A DNA stretch of 37,757 bases from DASQFU01 sp035632955 (lineage in GTDB: Bacteria; Eisenbacteria; RBG-16-71-46). The stretch lies in assembly GCA_035632955.1 (NCBI GenBank), contig DASQFU010000022.1, positions 1 to 37,757 of the forward strand, read 5' to 3'. Position numbers and translations under genes: made by a program. Under the pieces are notes generated by a model that saw only the letters and a list, made by a program, of their open reading frames with translations, ran no database searches and was not told the DNA's origin. Shown piece after piece: positions 14,972 to 22,583 of the stretch; the stretch's first letter is position 1, and every line of letters begins with the position of its first letter.

Positions 14972-17665
14972 TTGAGCCGATTCTGGTCCTTCGACCGAAG
15001 TCTGACCGGCGGCTTCATCGTGATGGGCGCACTCGCGCTGGTCACGAGCACGCTGGCAATCGTCACAGCTCAAACCTTCCTTCCGCGCGATCTCATGCGC
15101 GACGAATCGCTTCATCTGGTCCAGGCGCTGCAGGTCCGTGACGCTCTGCAGCGCGAGATCTCGACGGTGCAGGCCTTCTTGTTGAGCGGCAGTTCCGAGG
15201 CGCGGACCGAGCTCCAGGGCGCCCGGCGCGGGCTGCTCGCAGCCACCCAACGCCTGCGCTCGGGCCCGCGCAGCCAGGATTTCACTCGCGGGCTGGCACG
15301 GATCGAGCGGCTGGAAGCCGAGCATCATGGCGCCGTCGAAGGCGTGCTCTCGCTCCGAGGCCGGGGAGGAAGCGCGGAGCAGATCGCCGGTCTCCACGAA
15401 TCCAACGTGCTGCCGAAGCGAGGCGAGCTCAGTCGCGCCGTCGAGGCGATGATTCTCGGCGAGGAAGCCGCCCTCACGAGCGCTCGGAGCTCCGAGCGCC
15501 GGAACGCCGAGAGCGCACAGCGCTGGGTTCTGGTGGTTGCCGCCACGACGTTCGCGCTGTTTGGAGCGATGGTGATCGCACTCCGGTCCACGTTGCTCCG
15601 GCTCTACCGCGTCGAGGCGCAGCGCCGCTTCGCGGCCGACCATGCCCAGAAGACGGCCGAGGCGCTGTCCGTCTTTCAAGCCGAGAACCTCGAGGCAACA
15701 CGCACCAGTGAGCAGGAGTTCCGCGCCACCTTCGAGTTCGCCGGCGTCGGCCATGTGCAGCTCGAGATTCCGACCGCGCGTTTCCTGCGGGTGAACCCCA
15801 AGATGTGCGAGCTCACGGGTTACCGCACCGCCGAGCTCAACGAGATGACCTTGCCGGCGATCCTGCAGGCGGAACACCGAGGGCGCATGGCGGGCGTGAT
15901 CGAGCGGCTCGCACGTGGCGAGATCGGCGAGCATTCCGTCGAAGCCCAGCTCGTCCGCAAGCACCAGCAGGTCATCTGGACCCACATGACGCTGACATTG
16001 ATTCGCGATCCCCAGGGGCGCCCGCTGCGCATTCTGGCGGTGGTTCAGGACCTCTCCGACCTGCGCCGGGCGCAGTCGGCGCTCCAAGCGACCGAGCGCC
16101 GCTTCCAGGATATGGCCGACAGCGCGCCGGTGTTGATTTGGCAAAGCGGGCCGGACAAGCTCCACACTTGGTTCAACCGCGCGTGGCTCGAATTCACGGG
16201 TCAGACGATGGCTCAGGAGTTGGGCGAAGGCTGGATGGATTCCGTTCACCCCAACGATCTCGAGCGCTGCCGTATCGACTATCACGCCGCCTTCGATGCC
16301 CGCCGGCCCTTCACGATGGAGTACCGCTTGCGACATCGAGACGGCGAGTGGCGCTGGATGCTGGACAACGGGGTCCCGCTGCGCAGCCAGTCGGGAGAGT
16401 TCACCGGCTTCATCGGCTCGTCCGTGGACATTTCCGACCGCAAGCGCGCCGAGGAGCAACGGGAGCAACTGCTCCGCCGCGAACGTGCGGCGCGCAACGA
16501 AGCCGAGCGCACGAACCGCATGAAGGACGAGTTCCTCGCCACTCTCTCGCACGAGATGAGAACACCGCTCCAGGCGATCCTCGGCTGGTCGCGCTTGATG
16601 GTGAGCGAGCGCTTGGATGCGCACCACTTGCGACGCGGCCTCGAAGTCATCCAGCGCAATGCCGCGGTCCAGACGCGCCTGATCGATGACTTGCTCGACA
16701 TGAGCCGGGTCGTCCAGGGCAACCTGCGGCTCGACGTGCGGCGCGTCGAGCCGAGCACGGTCGTCGAGGCGGCGGTCGAAGCCGTCCGTCCGGCGGCCGA
16801 CGCGAAGGAGATCCAGCTCAACACCCACCTCGATCCCGACGCGGGGCCGATCCTGGCGGACCCCCAGCGCCTCCAGCAGGTGGTGTGGAACATCTTGTCG
16901 AACGCGATCAAGTTCACCCCCAAGGGTGGCCGGATCGACGTGAGCCTGTCCCGCGATGGACAGGGCGTGCGCATCGTCGTCGCCGACACTGGCCAGGGCA
17001 TCAGGCCGGAGTTCCTCCCCCATGTCTTCGAACGCTTCCGCCAGGAGGACGCCTCGACCACGCGGCGCCAGGGCGGGCTCGGCCTCGGGCTCGCCATCGT
17101 GCGCCAGTTGATCGAGCTCCATGGCGGAGACGTGACGGTCGAGAGCGCAGGCGAAGGCCAGGGAGCGACCTTCACGATCCTGATGCCGATCGGTGCGCAT
17201 CGGGACCTCGCCCTCGAGGGGCCGAAGAGAAACGGGCACGCTCACGCGCCGGACGCCGTAAAGGCCGAGGGGCGCCTTTCCGGCGTGCGCATACTTGTCG
17301 TCGACGACGAAAGCGACACCTGCGAGCTACTCAAGCACCTGTTCGGGAAGTCCGGAGCCGAAGTGCAGGCCGCCAACTCGGTCGCCGAGGCCCTCGAGGC
17401 CTTCCACCGGCACCGGCCGCATGTGGTGGTGAGCGACATCGGCATGCCGGAGCAGGACGGGTACGAGTTGATTCGGCGCATCCGCATGTTCGGGCCCGAG
17501 CACGGCGGCTCCGTTCCCGCGATCGCGATGACCGCGTTCGCGAGAGTCGAGGATCGAGCGCTCGCGATGCGCGCGGGCTACCAGATGCATCTGGCCAAGC
17601 CGGTCGAGCTCAGCGACCTGATGGATGCCGTCGCGAGTCTGGCCCCGAGCCCCGACGCGCGCTGA
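14972..17665 (+). CDS. Hybrid sensor histidine kinase (CHASE3-like, PAS, PAS, HisKA, HATPase, REC)
   Basis: Membrane sensor kinase of 897 residues. A transmembrane helix at about 12-34, a helical periplasmic sensor with CHASE3/four-helix-bundle character (about 35-180) and a second helix at about 184-205 come first. Two PAS domains follow (EFRATFEFAGVGHVQLEIPT from about 247; FQDMADSAPVLIWQSGPDKL from about 377). The HisKA box is FLATLSHEMRTPLQAILGW with His527. HATPase boxes are NILSNAIKFTPKGG (N), VADTGQGI (G1), FERFRQ (F) and GLGLGLAIV (G2). The C-terminal receiver has Asp822 (VVSDIGMPEQDGYEL). TTG at 14972 is preceded by GAGGGG at 5 nt. Its own receiver suggests phosphorelay; it may feed the NtrC-type regulator, which lacks an adjacent full kinase, but that is inference. 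Confidence 0.92.
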   Translation: MSRFWSFDRSLTGGFIVMGALALVTSTLAIVTAQTFLPRDLMRDESLHLVQALQVRDALQREISTVQAFLLSGSSEARTELQGARRGLLAATQRLRSGPRSQDFTRGLARIERLEAEHHGAVEGVLSLRGRGGSAEQIAGLHESNVLPKRGELSRAVEAMILGEEAALTSARSSERRNAESAQRWVLVVAATTFALFGAMVIALRSTLLRLYRVEAQRRFAADHAQKTAEALSVFQAENLEATRTSEQEFRATFEFAGVGHVQLEIPTARFLRVNPKMCELTGYRTAELNEMTLPAILQAEHRGRMAGVIERLARGEIGEHSVEAQLVRKHQQVIWTHMTLTLIRDPQGRPLRILAVVQDLSDLRRAQSALQATERRFQDMADSAPVLIWQSGPDKLHTWFNRAWLEFTGQTMAQELGEGWMDSVHPNDLERCRIDYHAAFDARRPFTMEYRLRHRDGEWRWMLDNGVPLRSQSGEFTGFIGSSVDISDRKRAEEQREQLLRRERAARNEAERTNRMKDEFLATLSHEMRTPLQAILGWSRLMVSERLDAHHLRRGLEVIQRNAAVQTRLIDDLLDMSRVVQGNLRLDVRRVEPSTVVEAAVEAVRPAADAKEIQLNTHLDPDAGPILADPQRLQQVVWNILSNAIKFTPKGGRIDVSLSRDGQGVRIVVADTGQGIRPEFLPHVFERFRQEDASTTRRQGGLGLGLAIVRQLIELHGGDVTVESAGEGQGATFTILMPIGAHRDLALEGPKRNGHAHAPDAVKAEGRLSGVRILVVDDESDTCELLKHLFGKSGAEVQAANSVAEALEAFHRHRPHVVVSDIGMPEQDGYELIRRIRMFGPEHGGSVPAIAMTAFARVEDRALAMRAGYQMHLAKPVELSDLMDAVASLAPSPDAR

Positions 17666-17676
17666 GTCTCAGCGCG
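17658..17676. terminator. Bidirectional terminator hairpin containing both convergent stop codons
   Basis: Perfect 8-bp arms CGCGCTGA / TCAGCGCG with a 3-nt loop. The TGA of the hybrid kinase (17663-17665) ends the left arm and the TGA of the minus-strand gene (TCA at 17669-17671) begins the right arm. There is no U-run, so termination may be factor-assisted. Confidence 0.5.
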
Positions 17677-17950
17677 TTGCCAGCGCGATGCGGTAGAGCA
17701 TCCTCGCTTCTTCCGGTGTGCGGAGCCCTCGCATCACTTCGACGGCGAGCTGCGCACCCAGGGCGCTCAGGATCCGGTTGCGGTCGGTTCTGGCCCGCGG
17801 GACGGTTTCTCGGAAGGCGGCACGCGGCTCGAGCCCGGCAGCGAGCCAATCCTCGTTCATTCGATCGCCGAAAGCGTCCGCCGCCACTTGGGGCTCGCTG
17901 GAACACTCGAGCAGGTCGGAGGGAGCTTGGTCGATGGGATCTCGGTTCAT
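17669..17950 (-). CDS. Hypothetical protein, 93 residues
   Basis: Not recognised. It is a soluble-looking, mostly helical small protein with an acidic N-terminal half (SDLLECSSEPQVAADAFGDR) and an Arg/Leu-rich C-terminal half (RILSALGAQLAVEVMRGLRT). Third-position bias and a strong Shine-Dalgarno sequence (GGGAGGGAGGA) before ATG 17948-17950 support it as real. It lies 30 nt downstream of the topoisomerase IB gene on the same strand and is probably in its transcript. Confidence 0.6.
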   Translation of the reverse strand: MNRDPIDQAPSDLLECSSEPQVAADAFGDRMNEDWLAAGLEPRAAFRETVPRARTDRNRILSALGAQLAVEVMRGLRTPEEARMLYRIALATR

Positions 17951-17980
17951 GATCGTCCTCCCTCCCCCTCCGTCATCCCG

Positions 17981-19036
17981 TCACGCGGCCTTCTGCCGCA
18001 ACAGCTTCAGAAGCGCGGCCTCGCAGCGCTCGAGCCGGCGCGAACGCTGGGACGCCAGATCGGACACGATGTCGAAGTACGGGTTCATCATCCGACCACG
18101 CTGGTAGTGGGCCAGAATCGACCCGTCGATGTACGAGCTTCGGCACACGGCGGGAGTGTTGCCGAGGTGTCGCGCGGTCTCCTTCACCGCGTCCCTCACT
18201 CTCCGCTCGCGTTTCCGTGCGGACGTTGCACCTTGCGTGCCACCATTCGCAGCCGCGTCGCTCGTCGCATCGCGGGCCAGCACGCAGGCGCAGATCAACG
18301 TGCCGGCCCAGGTTCTGAAGTCCTTGGCGCTGAAGGAATCTCCCATCACCTCCTTGATGTACGCGTTGATGTGCCGGCGCCGGACATCGACGATCTGGCC
18401 GTCCTCGCCGATGAACTTGAACACTTCGTGCCCCGGTATCGCGATTAGCGCGCGGACCACCTTGGCGACGCGCGCGTCGCGGATCTCGCGGGTCTGGCGT
18501 TGCTGCGATTTGCCCTCGAAATCGAAACGGACCTGCGTTCCCCGCACGTCGACGTGCCTGCGTCGCAACGTCGCGATGCCGAAGCTTCCGTTCTCGGTCG
18601 CGTACACCTTGCTGCCGGGCCGGAGGAAGCAGGTGGAGAGAACCCTGACGATGCAGGCGAGCACGCGCTCGCGAGGAAGACCGGTTGCCTTCAGGTCATG
18701 ATCCATGACACGGCGCAGGTTCGGGAGTGCTTCGATGAAGCGCACCAGCCGCTCGAGCTTGCGCTTCCCCCTCTTTTGGACGTGCCCCGCGTGATAGAGG
18801 TACTGCCATCGGCCGGCGCGATCTCTTCCTGCCGCCTGAACCGCCGCCCCCGCGTCGGCGCTGACGACAACGTCGCTCCATCCGGGAGGAATCTTCAAGA
18901 CCGCGATGCGCTCCCGCGTCTTCGCCGAGATCGCCCCACCCTGAACCGCGCGGTAACGAAAGCCGCGCGGCGCCGAGCCGCTGCGACGAATCCCGCGTGT
19001 CTGTAAGCGCTCGAGAATCGTCATCGATTCGGACAC
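17981..19036 (-). CDS. DNA topoisomerase IB (poxvirus type)
   Basis: Relaxes supercoils of either sign by nicking one strand through a 3'-phosphotyrosine, without ATP or metal. The product is 351 residues, typical for bacterial type IB enzymes. Seen: the N-terminal beta domain (GFRYRAVQGGAISAKTRERI, then AVLKIPPGWSDVVVS), WQYLYHAGHVQKR, and catalytic-domain landmarks FGIATLRRRHV (Arg), FEGKSQ (Lys), SAKDFRTWAGT (Arg) and NTPAVCRSSYI, in which the Tyr is the expected nucleophile. GTG at 19034-19036 is preferred because GGAGGGA lies about 9 nt ahead of it; GTG 19043-19045 directly follows that element and is too close. Neighbours do not suggest a specific pathway. Confidence 0.9.
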   Translation of the reverse strand: MSESMTILERLQTRGIRRSGSAPRGFRYRAVQGGAISAKTRERIAVLKIPPGWSDVVVSADAGAAVQAAGRDRAGRWQYLYHAGHVQKRGKRKLERLVRFIEALPNLRRVMDHDLKATGLPRERVLACIVRVLSTCFLRPGSKVYATENGSFGIATLRRRHVDVRGTQVRFDFEGKSQQRQTREIRDARVAKVVRALIAIPGHEVFKFIGEDGQIVDVRRRHINAYIKEVMGDSFSAKDFRTWAGTLICACVLARDATSDAAANGGTQGATSARKRERRVRDAVKETARHLGNTPAVCRSSYIDGSILAHYQRGRMMNPYFDIVSDLASQRSRRLERCEAALLKLLRQKAA

Positions 19037-19154
19037 GCGATCCACTCCCTCCGTGACGGGAAATCCTGCAAGCTTTTGTAAGTCCTTCCCCTTCGACGCA
19101 TGGCTGGATTGCGCCCTCCGCCAGCGTCACGGGCCCAACCCATTCCAAAGCCGG

Positions 19155-19937
19155 CTAGCCGGACTCCGCCGCTCTCGTCCAGAGCGCGATCTCCTCCCGG
19201 GTCATGCCGCCGAGCGGCGCTTGCCGCGCGTCGCGATATCCCTGCGCGAGATCGGCGAGGTATTGCAATCGGGAGATCAGCGTGCCCTGACAGAGACGCT
19301 CCTCGGCCGGCGCCGGGCGTCCGAGCGACCGCTCCCAAAGCTCGCGGATCACGGGTTCGGGCACCCGATCCCTCTCGGCGGGGAAGACGAACCCATGGAG
19401 GAGCAGGTGGGCCAGCAGTACGCGCGGATAGGGGCGATAGCGTCGCATCAGGCGAAGCCAGTCGATGCGATCCGCCTGCGCGTGGATCAGATGGATGACG
19501 TCGGCGCCGTCGTAGCGCTCCCGCTCCATCACGAATCCCTTGGACCAGATCATCTCCTCGACCGGGATCAGCCGCACCGGGATGCCGATCACGTCGGACG
19601 GCTGCGCGTGCGCGAACCACTCGTCGTCGACGACCGCGACTCCGTTCCCGGAGCTGAAGATCAAATCGACGTAGCGGTCGCCTTCGTGGATCTTTCCCAG
19701 CCAATGCGGAAACGTCAGCTCGCTGCGGTACCCTTCGGCGGCGAATGCGCTCAGCACGTCGTGTACGTCCGAGCGGCGCAGGAAGACGTCGAAGTCGCGT
19801 GTGTCGCGTTCGATTCCGGTGTAGCGGGCGAATGCGTAAGCGCCGCCAACCAGGAACGGCTTCTGCGTCCGTTCGAGCAGCGCCAGCGCCCGTGAGTAGA
19901 ATGCGTGTCCCGCGTCGTCTAGACGGTCGCTGGTCAT
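19155..19937 (-). CDS. Nucleotidyltransferase-fold protein
   Basis: Soluble protein of 260 residues in the nucleotidyltransferase superfamily. PFLVGGAYAFARYTGIERDT followed by RDFDVFLRRSD gives the GG and D-x-D signature of the fold, and a later acidic strand (DRYVDLIFSSGNG) could supply the third carboxylate. The rest (IPVEEMIWSKGFVMERERYD, then GADVIHLIHAQADRIDW) matches the helical half of orphan nucleotidyltransferase/DUF6036-like proteins. Substrate unknown. ATG 19935-19937 has GAGGA at 7 nt. It is divergent from the metallophosphoesterase gene with 76 bp between starts. No HEPN or antitoxin-like partner lies beside it, so a toxin-antitoxin role is not supported. Confidence 0.7.
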   Translation of the reverse strand: MTSDRLDDAGHAFYSRALALLERTQKPFLVGGAYAFARYTGIERDTRDFDVFLRRSDVHDVLSAFAAEGYRSELTFPHWLGKIHEGDRYVDLIFSSGNGVAVVDDEWFAHAQPSDVIGIPVRLIPVEEMIWSKGFVMERERYDGADVIHLIHAQADRIDWLRLMRRYRPYPRVLLAHLLLHGFVFPAERDRVPEPVIRELWERSLGRPAPAEERLCQGTLISRLQYLADLAQGYRDARQAPLGGMTREEIALWTRAAESG

Positions 19938-20013
19938 GTGCGAATCCTCGTCATTGGACTCGCCCGGCCGTGACCCTGGTCGGGATCGGAGCATCACTCT
20001 GAAAGGAGGTCCC

Positions 20014-20736
20014 GTGCGTCTCGCGGCCCTCGCGGATCTTCACCTCAATCGCATGTCTCACGCTTCGCTCGCCCCCCTATTGTCGCAAGTCACCGAGCGC
20101 GCAGACGTTCTGCTGATGTGCGGCGACCTGACCCATCACGGCCTGGCCGAGGAAGCGAGCCTGCTCGTCAAGGAGCTGGCCGTGGCGCGCCTGCCGATCG
20201 TCGCCGTGCTCGGCAATCACGACTATCACGGCGGGGAGCAGGAGACGATCATGCAGGTCCTGAGAGACGGCGGCGTGCACGTGCTGGACGGGGACAGCGT
20301 GGAGCTTCAGGGCGTGGGTTTCGCCGGTGTCAAAGGCTTCGCCGGCGGGTTCGGGCGCCGGGTGCTCGAGCCGTGGGGAGAGGACATCGTCAAACAGTTC
20401 GTGCGCGAAGCGGTGGACGAAGCCTTGAAGCTCGAGTCCGCTCTCGCCCGGCTGTCGACGCCGCAGCGCATCGCCGTGACTCATTACGCTCCGATCGCGG
20501 GCACCGTCGAGGGCGAGCCGCTCGAGATCTACCCGTTTCTCGGCTCCAACCGGCTGGAAGAACCGATCAACCGCTACAAGGTGACGGCCGCATTTCACGG
20601 CCACGCTCATCACGGCAAGCCCGAGGCCGGCACCAGCACGGGCATTCCCGTTTACAACGTGTCGATGCCGCTCATGCGCCTCACGGCGCCGGACGATCCT
20701 CCGTTTCGGGTGCTGGAGATTGCGGTCACGGCCTGA
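20014..20736 (+). CDS. Calcineurin-like metallophosphoesterase
   Basis: Cytosolic dimetal phosphoesterase of 240 residues; the substrate cannot be told. All five family motifs are present in order: LADLHLN (D-x-H), LLMCGDLTHHG (GD), VLGNHDYH (GNH), VTHYAPIAG (H) and FHGHAHHG (GH-x-H). GTG 20014 follows AAAGGAGG at an ideal distance, whereas the longer reading overlaps the divergent gene. It is followed by a strong hairpin at 20745-20776. Confidence 0.88.
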   Translation: MRLAALADLHLNRMSHASLAPLLSQVTERADVLLMCGDLTHHGLAEEASLLVKELAVARLPIVAVLGNHDYHGGEQETIMQVLRDGGVHVLDGDSVELQGVGFAGVKGFAGGFGRRVLEPWGEDIVKQFVREAVDEALKLESALARLSTPQRIAVTHYAPIAGTVEGEPLEIYPFLGSNRLEEPINRYKVTAAFHGHAHHGKPEAGTSTGIPVYNVSMPLMRLTAPDDPPFRVLEIAVTA

Positions 20737-20744
20737 GAATGCGC

Positions 20745-20776
20745 CGCGCGCCGGCCCCAAGGGTTACCGGCGCGCG
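20745..20776. terminator. Strong hairpin between convergent genes
   Basis: Perfect 10-bp GC-rich arms (CGCGCGCCGG / CCGGCGCGCG) and a 12-nt loop, just after the stop of the metallophosphoesterase and before the end of the convergent gene at 20838. There is no U-run on either side. Confidence 0.55.
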
Positions 20777-20837
20777 ATTCGAATCGGCCTCGCAGCCGCG
20801 CCCACAAATGGTCACGGCTGAAGACTGCGGGTTCTCT

Positions 20838-21071
20838 CTAGGCGCCGCTGCCGCGACCGCCGCGATTCGTCAGAGCGATCACGATGATCAGGAACACCGC
20901 GACGCCGACGGCCCACACCCACCACTGTCCGTACCACATCTCGGTCGTCGTCGTCGTGACCTTGACATCGGTCGCCGGTGGCTGTTGCGCCAGCGCCCAT
21001 GCGCTCCACACCATCACGCCCGCCAGGGACGTCGATAGCGTGCGCGCCCATTGCTTGACGTGCTGAGTCAT
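20838..21071 (-). CDS. Small exported/membrane protein, 77 residues
   Basis: Unrecognised. An N-terminal hydrophobic segment that could be a signal peptide (WARTLSTSLAGVMVWSAWALAQ, probable cut after ALA) is followed by a short Thr-rich stretch (VKVTTTTTEMWYGQWW), a transmembrane helix (VWAVGVAVFLIIVIALTN) and a Gly/Arg tail. ATG 21069-21071 has GGAGGA upstream. It stands alone behind a near-perfect sigma-54 promoter match at 21179-21194, which places it with the small envelope genes of the 8-13 kb cluster. Confidence 0.65.
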   Translation of the reverse strand: MTQHVKQWARTLSTSLAGVMVWSAWALAQQPPATDVKVTTTTTEMWYGQWWVWAVGVAVFLIIVIALTNRGGRGSGA

Positions 21072-21178
21072 TTTGAAGTCCTCCGAGCCCGCCGACCGCT
21101 CCGATGCGAGCCCGTGTGGCTCGGGCATCACGAGCAGGATCACGATTCGCGTTGGGGCGGACCGTGCCGGCTATGTCT

Positions 21179-21194
21179 TGCAACCCATGTGCCG
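21179..21194 (-). promoter_or_regulatory. Sigma-54 promoter of the 77-residue membrane protein
   Basis: The minus strand reads CGGCACATGGGTTGCA: GGCAC at -24 and TTGCA at -12, with GG-N10-GC spacing. Only the outer T and one inner base deviate from the consensus. Predicted start is near 21168, a leader of about 97 nt. Confidence 0.72.
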
Positions 21195-21332
21195 CGGGCG
21201 CATCCCGGATAACAGTCTGGGGCACAATGGGGTCGCAGGGCGGGTAGTGGTCGGTACGCTAAACGAGGCGCCCGCGCTTGTAATTACGGACGGCTTGCCT
21301 GGTATGGATTGCAGCGTTTTCGAGCACGCCGG

Positions 21333-21740
21333 TCAGCCAGCCAGGCTCGAGAACAACGACGCGAGCGACGCCAAATCGATGGGCTTCGCCAGGTGGGCGT
21401 CGAAGCCCGCCTGCAGCGCGAGCGTGCGGTCCTGTTCGCGATCGTATCCGGTCATCGCGACCAGATAGCTGCGGGGGTGCGAAGCGTCGCTCTTGAGCGC
21501 TCGCGCAATGGCATAGCCGTCCATGTCGCCGGGCAAACTGATGTCGCAGAGCACGATGTTGGGAAGCAGCAAGCGGGCCGCGGTGAGCGCAGCATCTCCG
21601 TCGTGCGCGACCGCGACCCGATGGCCGCCGAGCTCGAGGAAAATACGCAGGCTCTCCGCAACATCCAGGTTGTCTTCGATCACGAGGATGCGAAGCGCGG
21701 GCGTAGCCGGATTGTCCGGGGGGACCGAGGGGGACGTCAT
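21333..21740 (-). CDS. Single-domain response regulator (receiver only)
   Basis: Receiver protein of 135 residues with no output domain. Acidic pair in LVIEDNLDV (Glu22-Asp23), phospho-acceptor Asp66 in IVLCDISLPGDMDG, Thr in VAMTGYD and the Lys of LAKPID complete the active site. Its closest look-alikes are the receivers of hybrid kinases, so it may act as a phosphorelay shuttle with a kinase such as that at 14972 (inference). ATG 21738-21740 has no Shine-Dalgarno sequence, but TAGCCT ends 8 nt before it, suggesting a leaderless mRNA. It lies 33 nt from the HAD phosphatase gene on the same strand. Confidence 0.85.
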   Translation of the reverse strand: MTSPSVPPDNPATPALRILVIEDNLDVAESLRIFLELGGHRVAVAHDGDAALTAARLLLPNIVLCDISLPGDMDGYAIARALKSDASHPRSYLVAMTGYDREQDRTLALQAGFDAHLAKPIDLASLASLFSSLAG

Positions 21741-21748
21741 CGCGCTGA

Positions 21749-21754
21749 AGGCTA
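21749..21754 (-). promoter_or_regulatory. Candidate extended -10 (TGCTAGCCT) for the receiver gene
   Basis: On the minus strand TGC-TAGCCT ends 8 nt before the ATG at 21740; no Shine-Dalgarno sequence intervenes. It lies in the short gap after the HAD gene. Confidence 0.25.
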
Positions 21755-21773
21755 GCACGCGGCCGACCACTAC

Positions 21774-22457
21774 CTATAAAGAGCGCGCCCAGGCCAGGAG
21801 CCGCTGGCGCTCCTCCAAGCTCTCGAGAAGCAGATCCGGCCGGTGAGCGGCCAGCTCCGAGAGGGACCGGATGCCGGTCGCCACGGCGACGGCGCGCGCT
21901 TGGGCCGCGCGCGCGCACGCGATGTCGTGCTCGGTGTCTCCGACGACGATGCACTGCTCCGCGCGAACGCCGAATCGGTCCTGCGCGTGCGCGACCGCCC
22001 TGCGCGCCAAGGCATTCCGGTCGGACGCCTCGTCGCCGAACGCTCCGTACGAGAATCGGTCTTCGAGACCGTAGTGCCTGAGCTTGATCGCGGCCATGGC
22101 GCGCTGGTTCCCCGTCAACACCGCGCACCCCCAGTCCGGCTCGCGCGCGATGTCGTCCAATAGCTCGGTGACACCGGGCAGCACCCGCCCGCGACCGGGC
22201 GTCAGACGCGCCGCCATCTCGGCGTAGGCCACGCTCCAGAAACGTTCCCGGGATGCCGCATCGAAGTCGCGGCCGTGGCGAGCCAGGATGTCGGCGAGAA
22301 TGAGCGGGTCGGTGCGTCCGGCGAAGGCGATGCCTTGCAGGTCGTCCGCGACTCCCAGGCAACCGAACGCGGCCGCGGCAATCGACTCGCGGGCCGCACC
22401 GTCAGTCGTGAGCAGGGTGCCGTCGATGTCGAACAACCAGACGATCCGAGCCGCCAT
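21774..22457 (-). CDS. HAD-family hydrolase (phosphoglycolate-phosphatase-like)
   Basis: Cytosolic phosphatase of 227 residues. Motif I LFDIDGTLLTTDG carries the nucleophile Asp and the acid/base Asp. A helical C1 cap follows, then motif II (CAVLTGNQRA), a motif III Lys (AIKLRHYGL) and motif IV VVGDTEHDI. The substrate is unknown; the layout is that of Gph/PGP-type enzymes. ATG 22455-22457 is chosen because motif I must lie near the N terminus. No Shine-Dalgarno sequence is obvious; a palindrome (22475-22486) containing TACCAT lies in the divergent promoter region shared with the hydrolase at 22584. Confidence 0.85.
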   Translation of the reverse strand: MAARIVWLFDIDGTLLTTDGAARESIAAAAFGCLGVADDLQGIAFAGRTDPLILADILARHGRDFDAASRERFWSVAYAEMAARLTPGRGRVLPGVTELLDDIAREPDWGCAVLTGNQRAMAAIKLRHYGLEDRFSYGAFGDEASDRNALARRAVAHAQDRFGVRAEQCIVVGDTEHDIACARAAQARAVAVATGIRSLSELAAHRPDLLLESLEERQRLLAWARSL

Positions 22458-22474
22458 AGAGGGTTGTGGAGGCA

Positions 22475-22486
22475 CATGGTACCATG
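22475..22486. promoter_or_regulatory. 12-bp perfect palindrome in a divergent promoter region
   Basis: CATGGTACCATG is fully symmetrical and lies between the divergent HAD and alpha/beta-hydrolase genes. It reads TGGTACCAT on both strands, resembling the extended -10 seen before thrH, so it could serve both genes or be an operator. Confidence 0.35.
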
Positions 22487-22583
22487 GCGTCCCGCCGGCG
22501 TGCGCTGCGCCGGCCTTTGCACGCCGGTGAGCGTCCTCCCCGCCTGACCGTTGGTCGTGCTCGTTTCCGAGGAGTCCCCGCTC

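Noticed and set aside
14951..17245. 764-codon open frame antisense to the hybrid kinase
   Set aside because: The sense frame has full kinase motifs. The antisense frame is low-complexity Arg/Glu/Ala/Leu sequence produced by GC-rich codons.
19155..20736. Nucleotidyltransferase and metallophosphoesterase as a toxin-antitoxin or defence pair
   Set aside because: They are divergently transcribed, with no HEPN, antitoxin-sized or other defence gene nearby, and both look like ordinary stand-alone enzymes.
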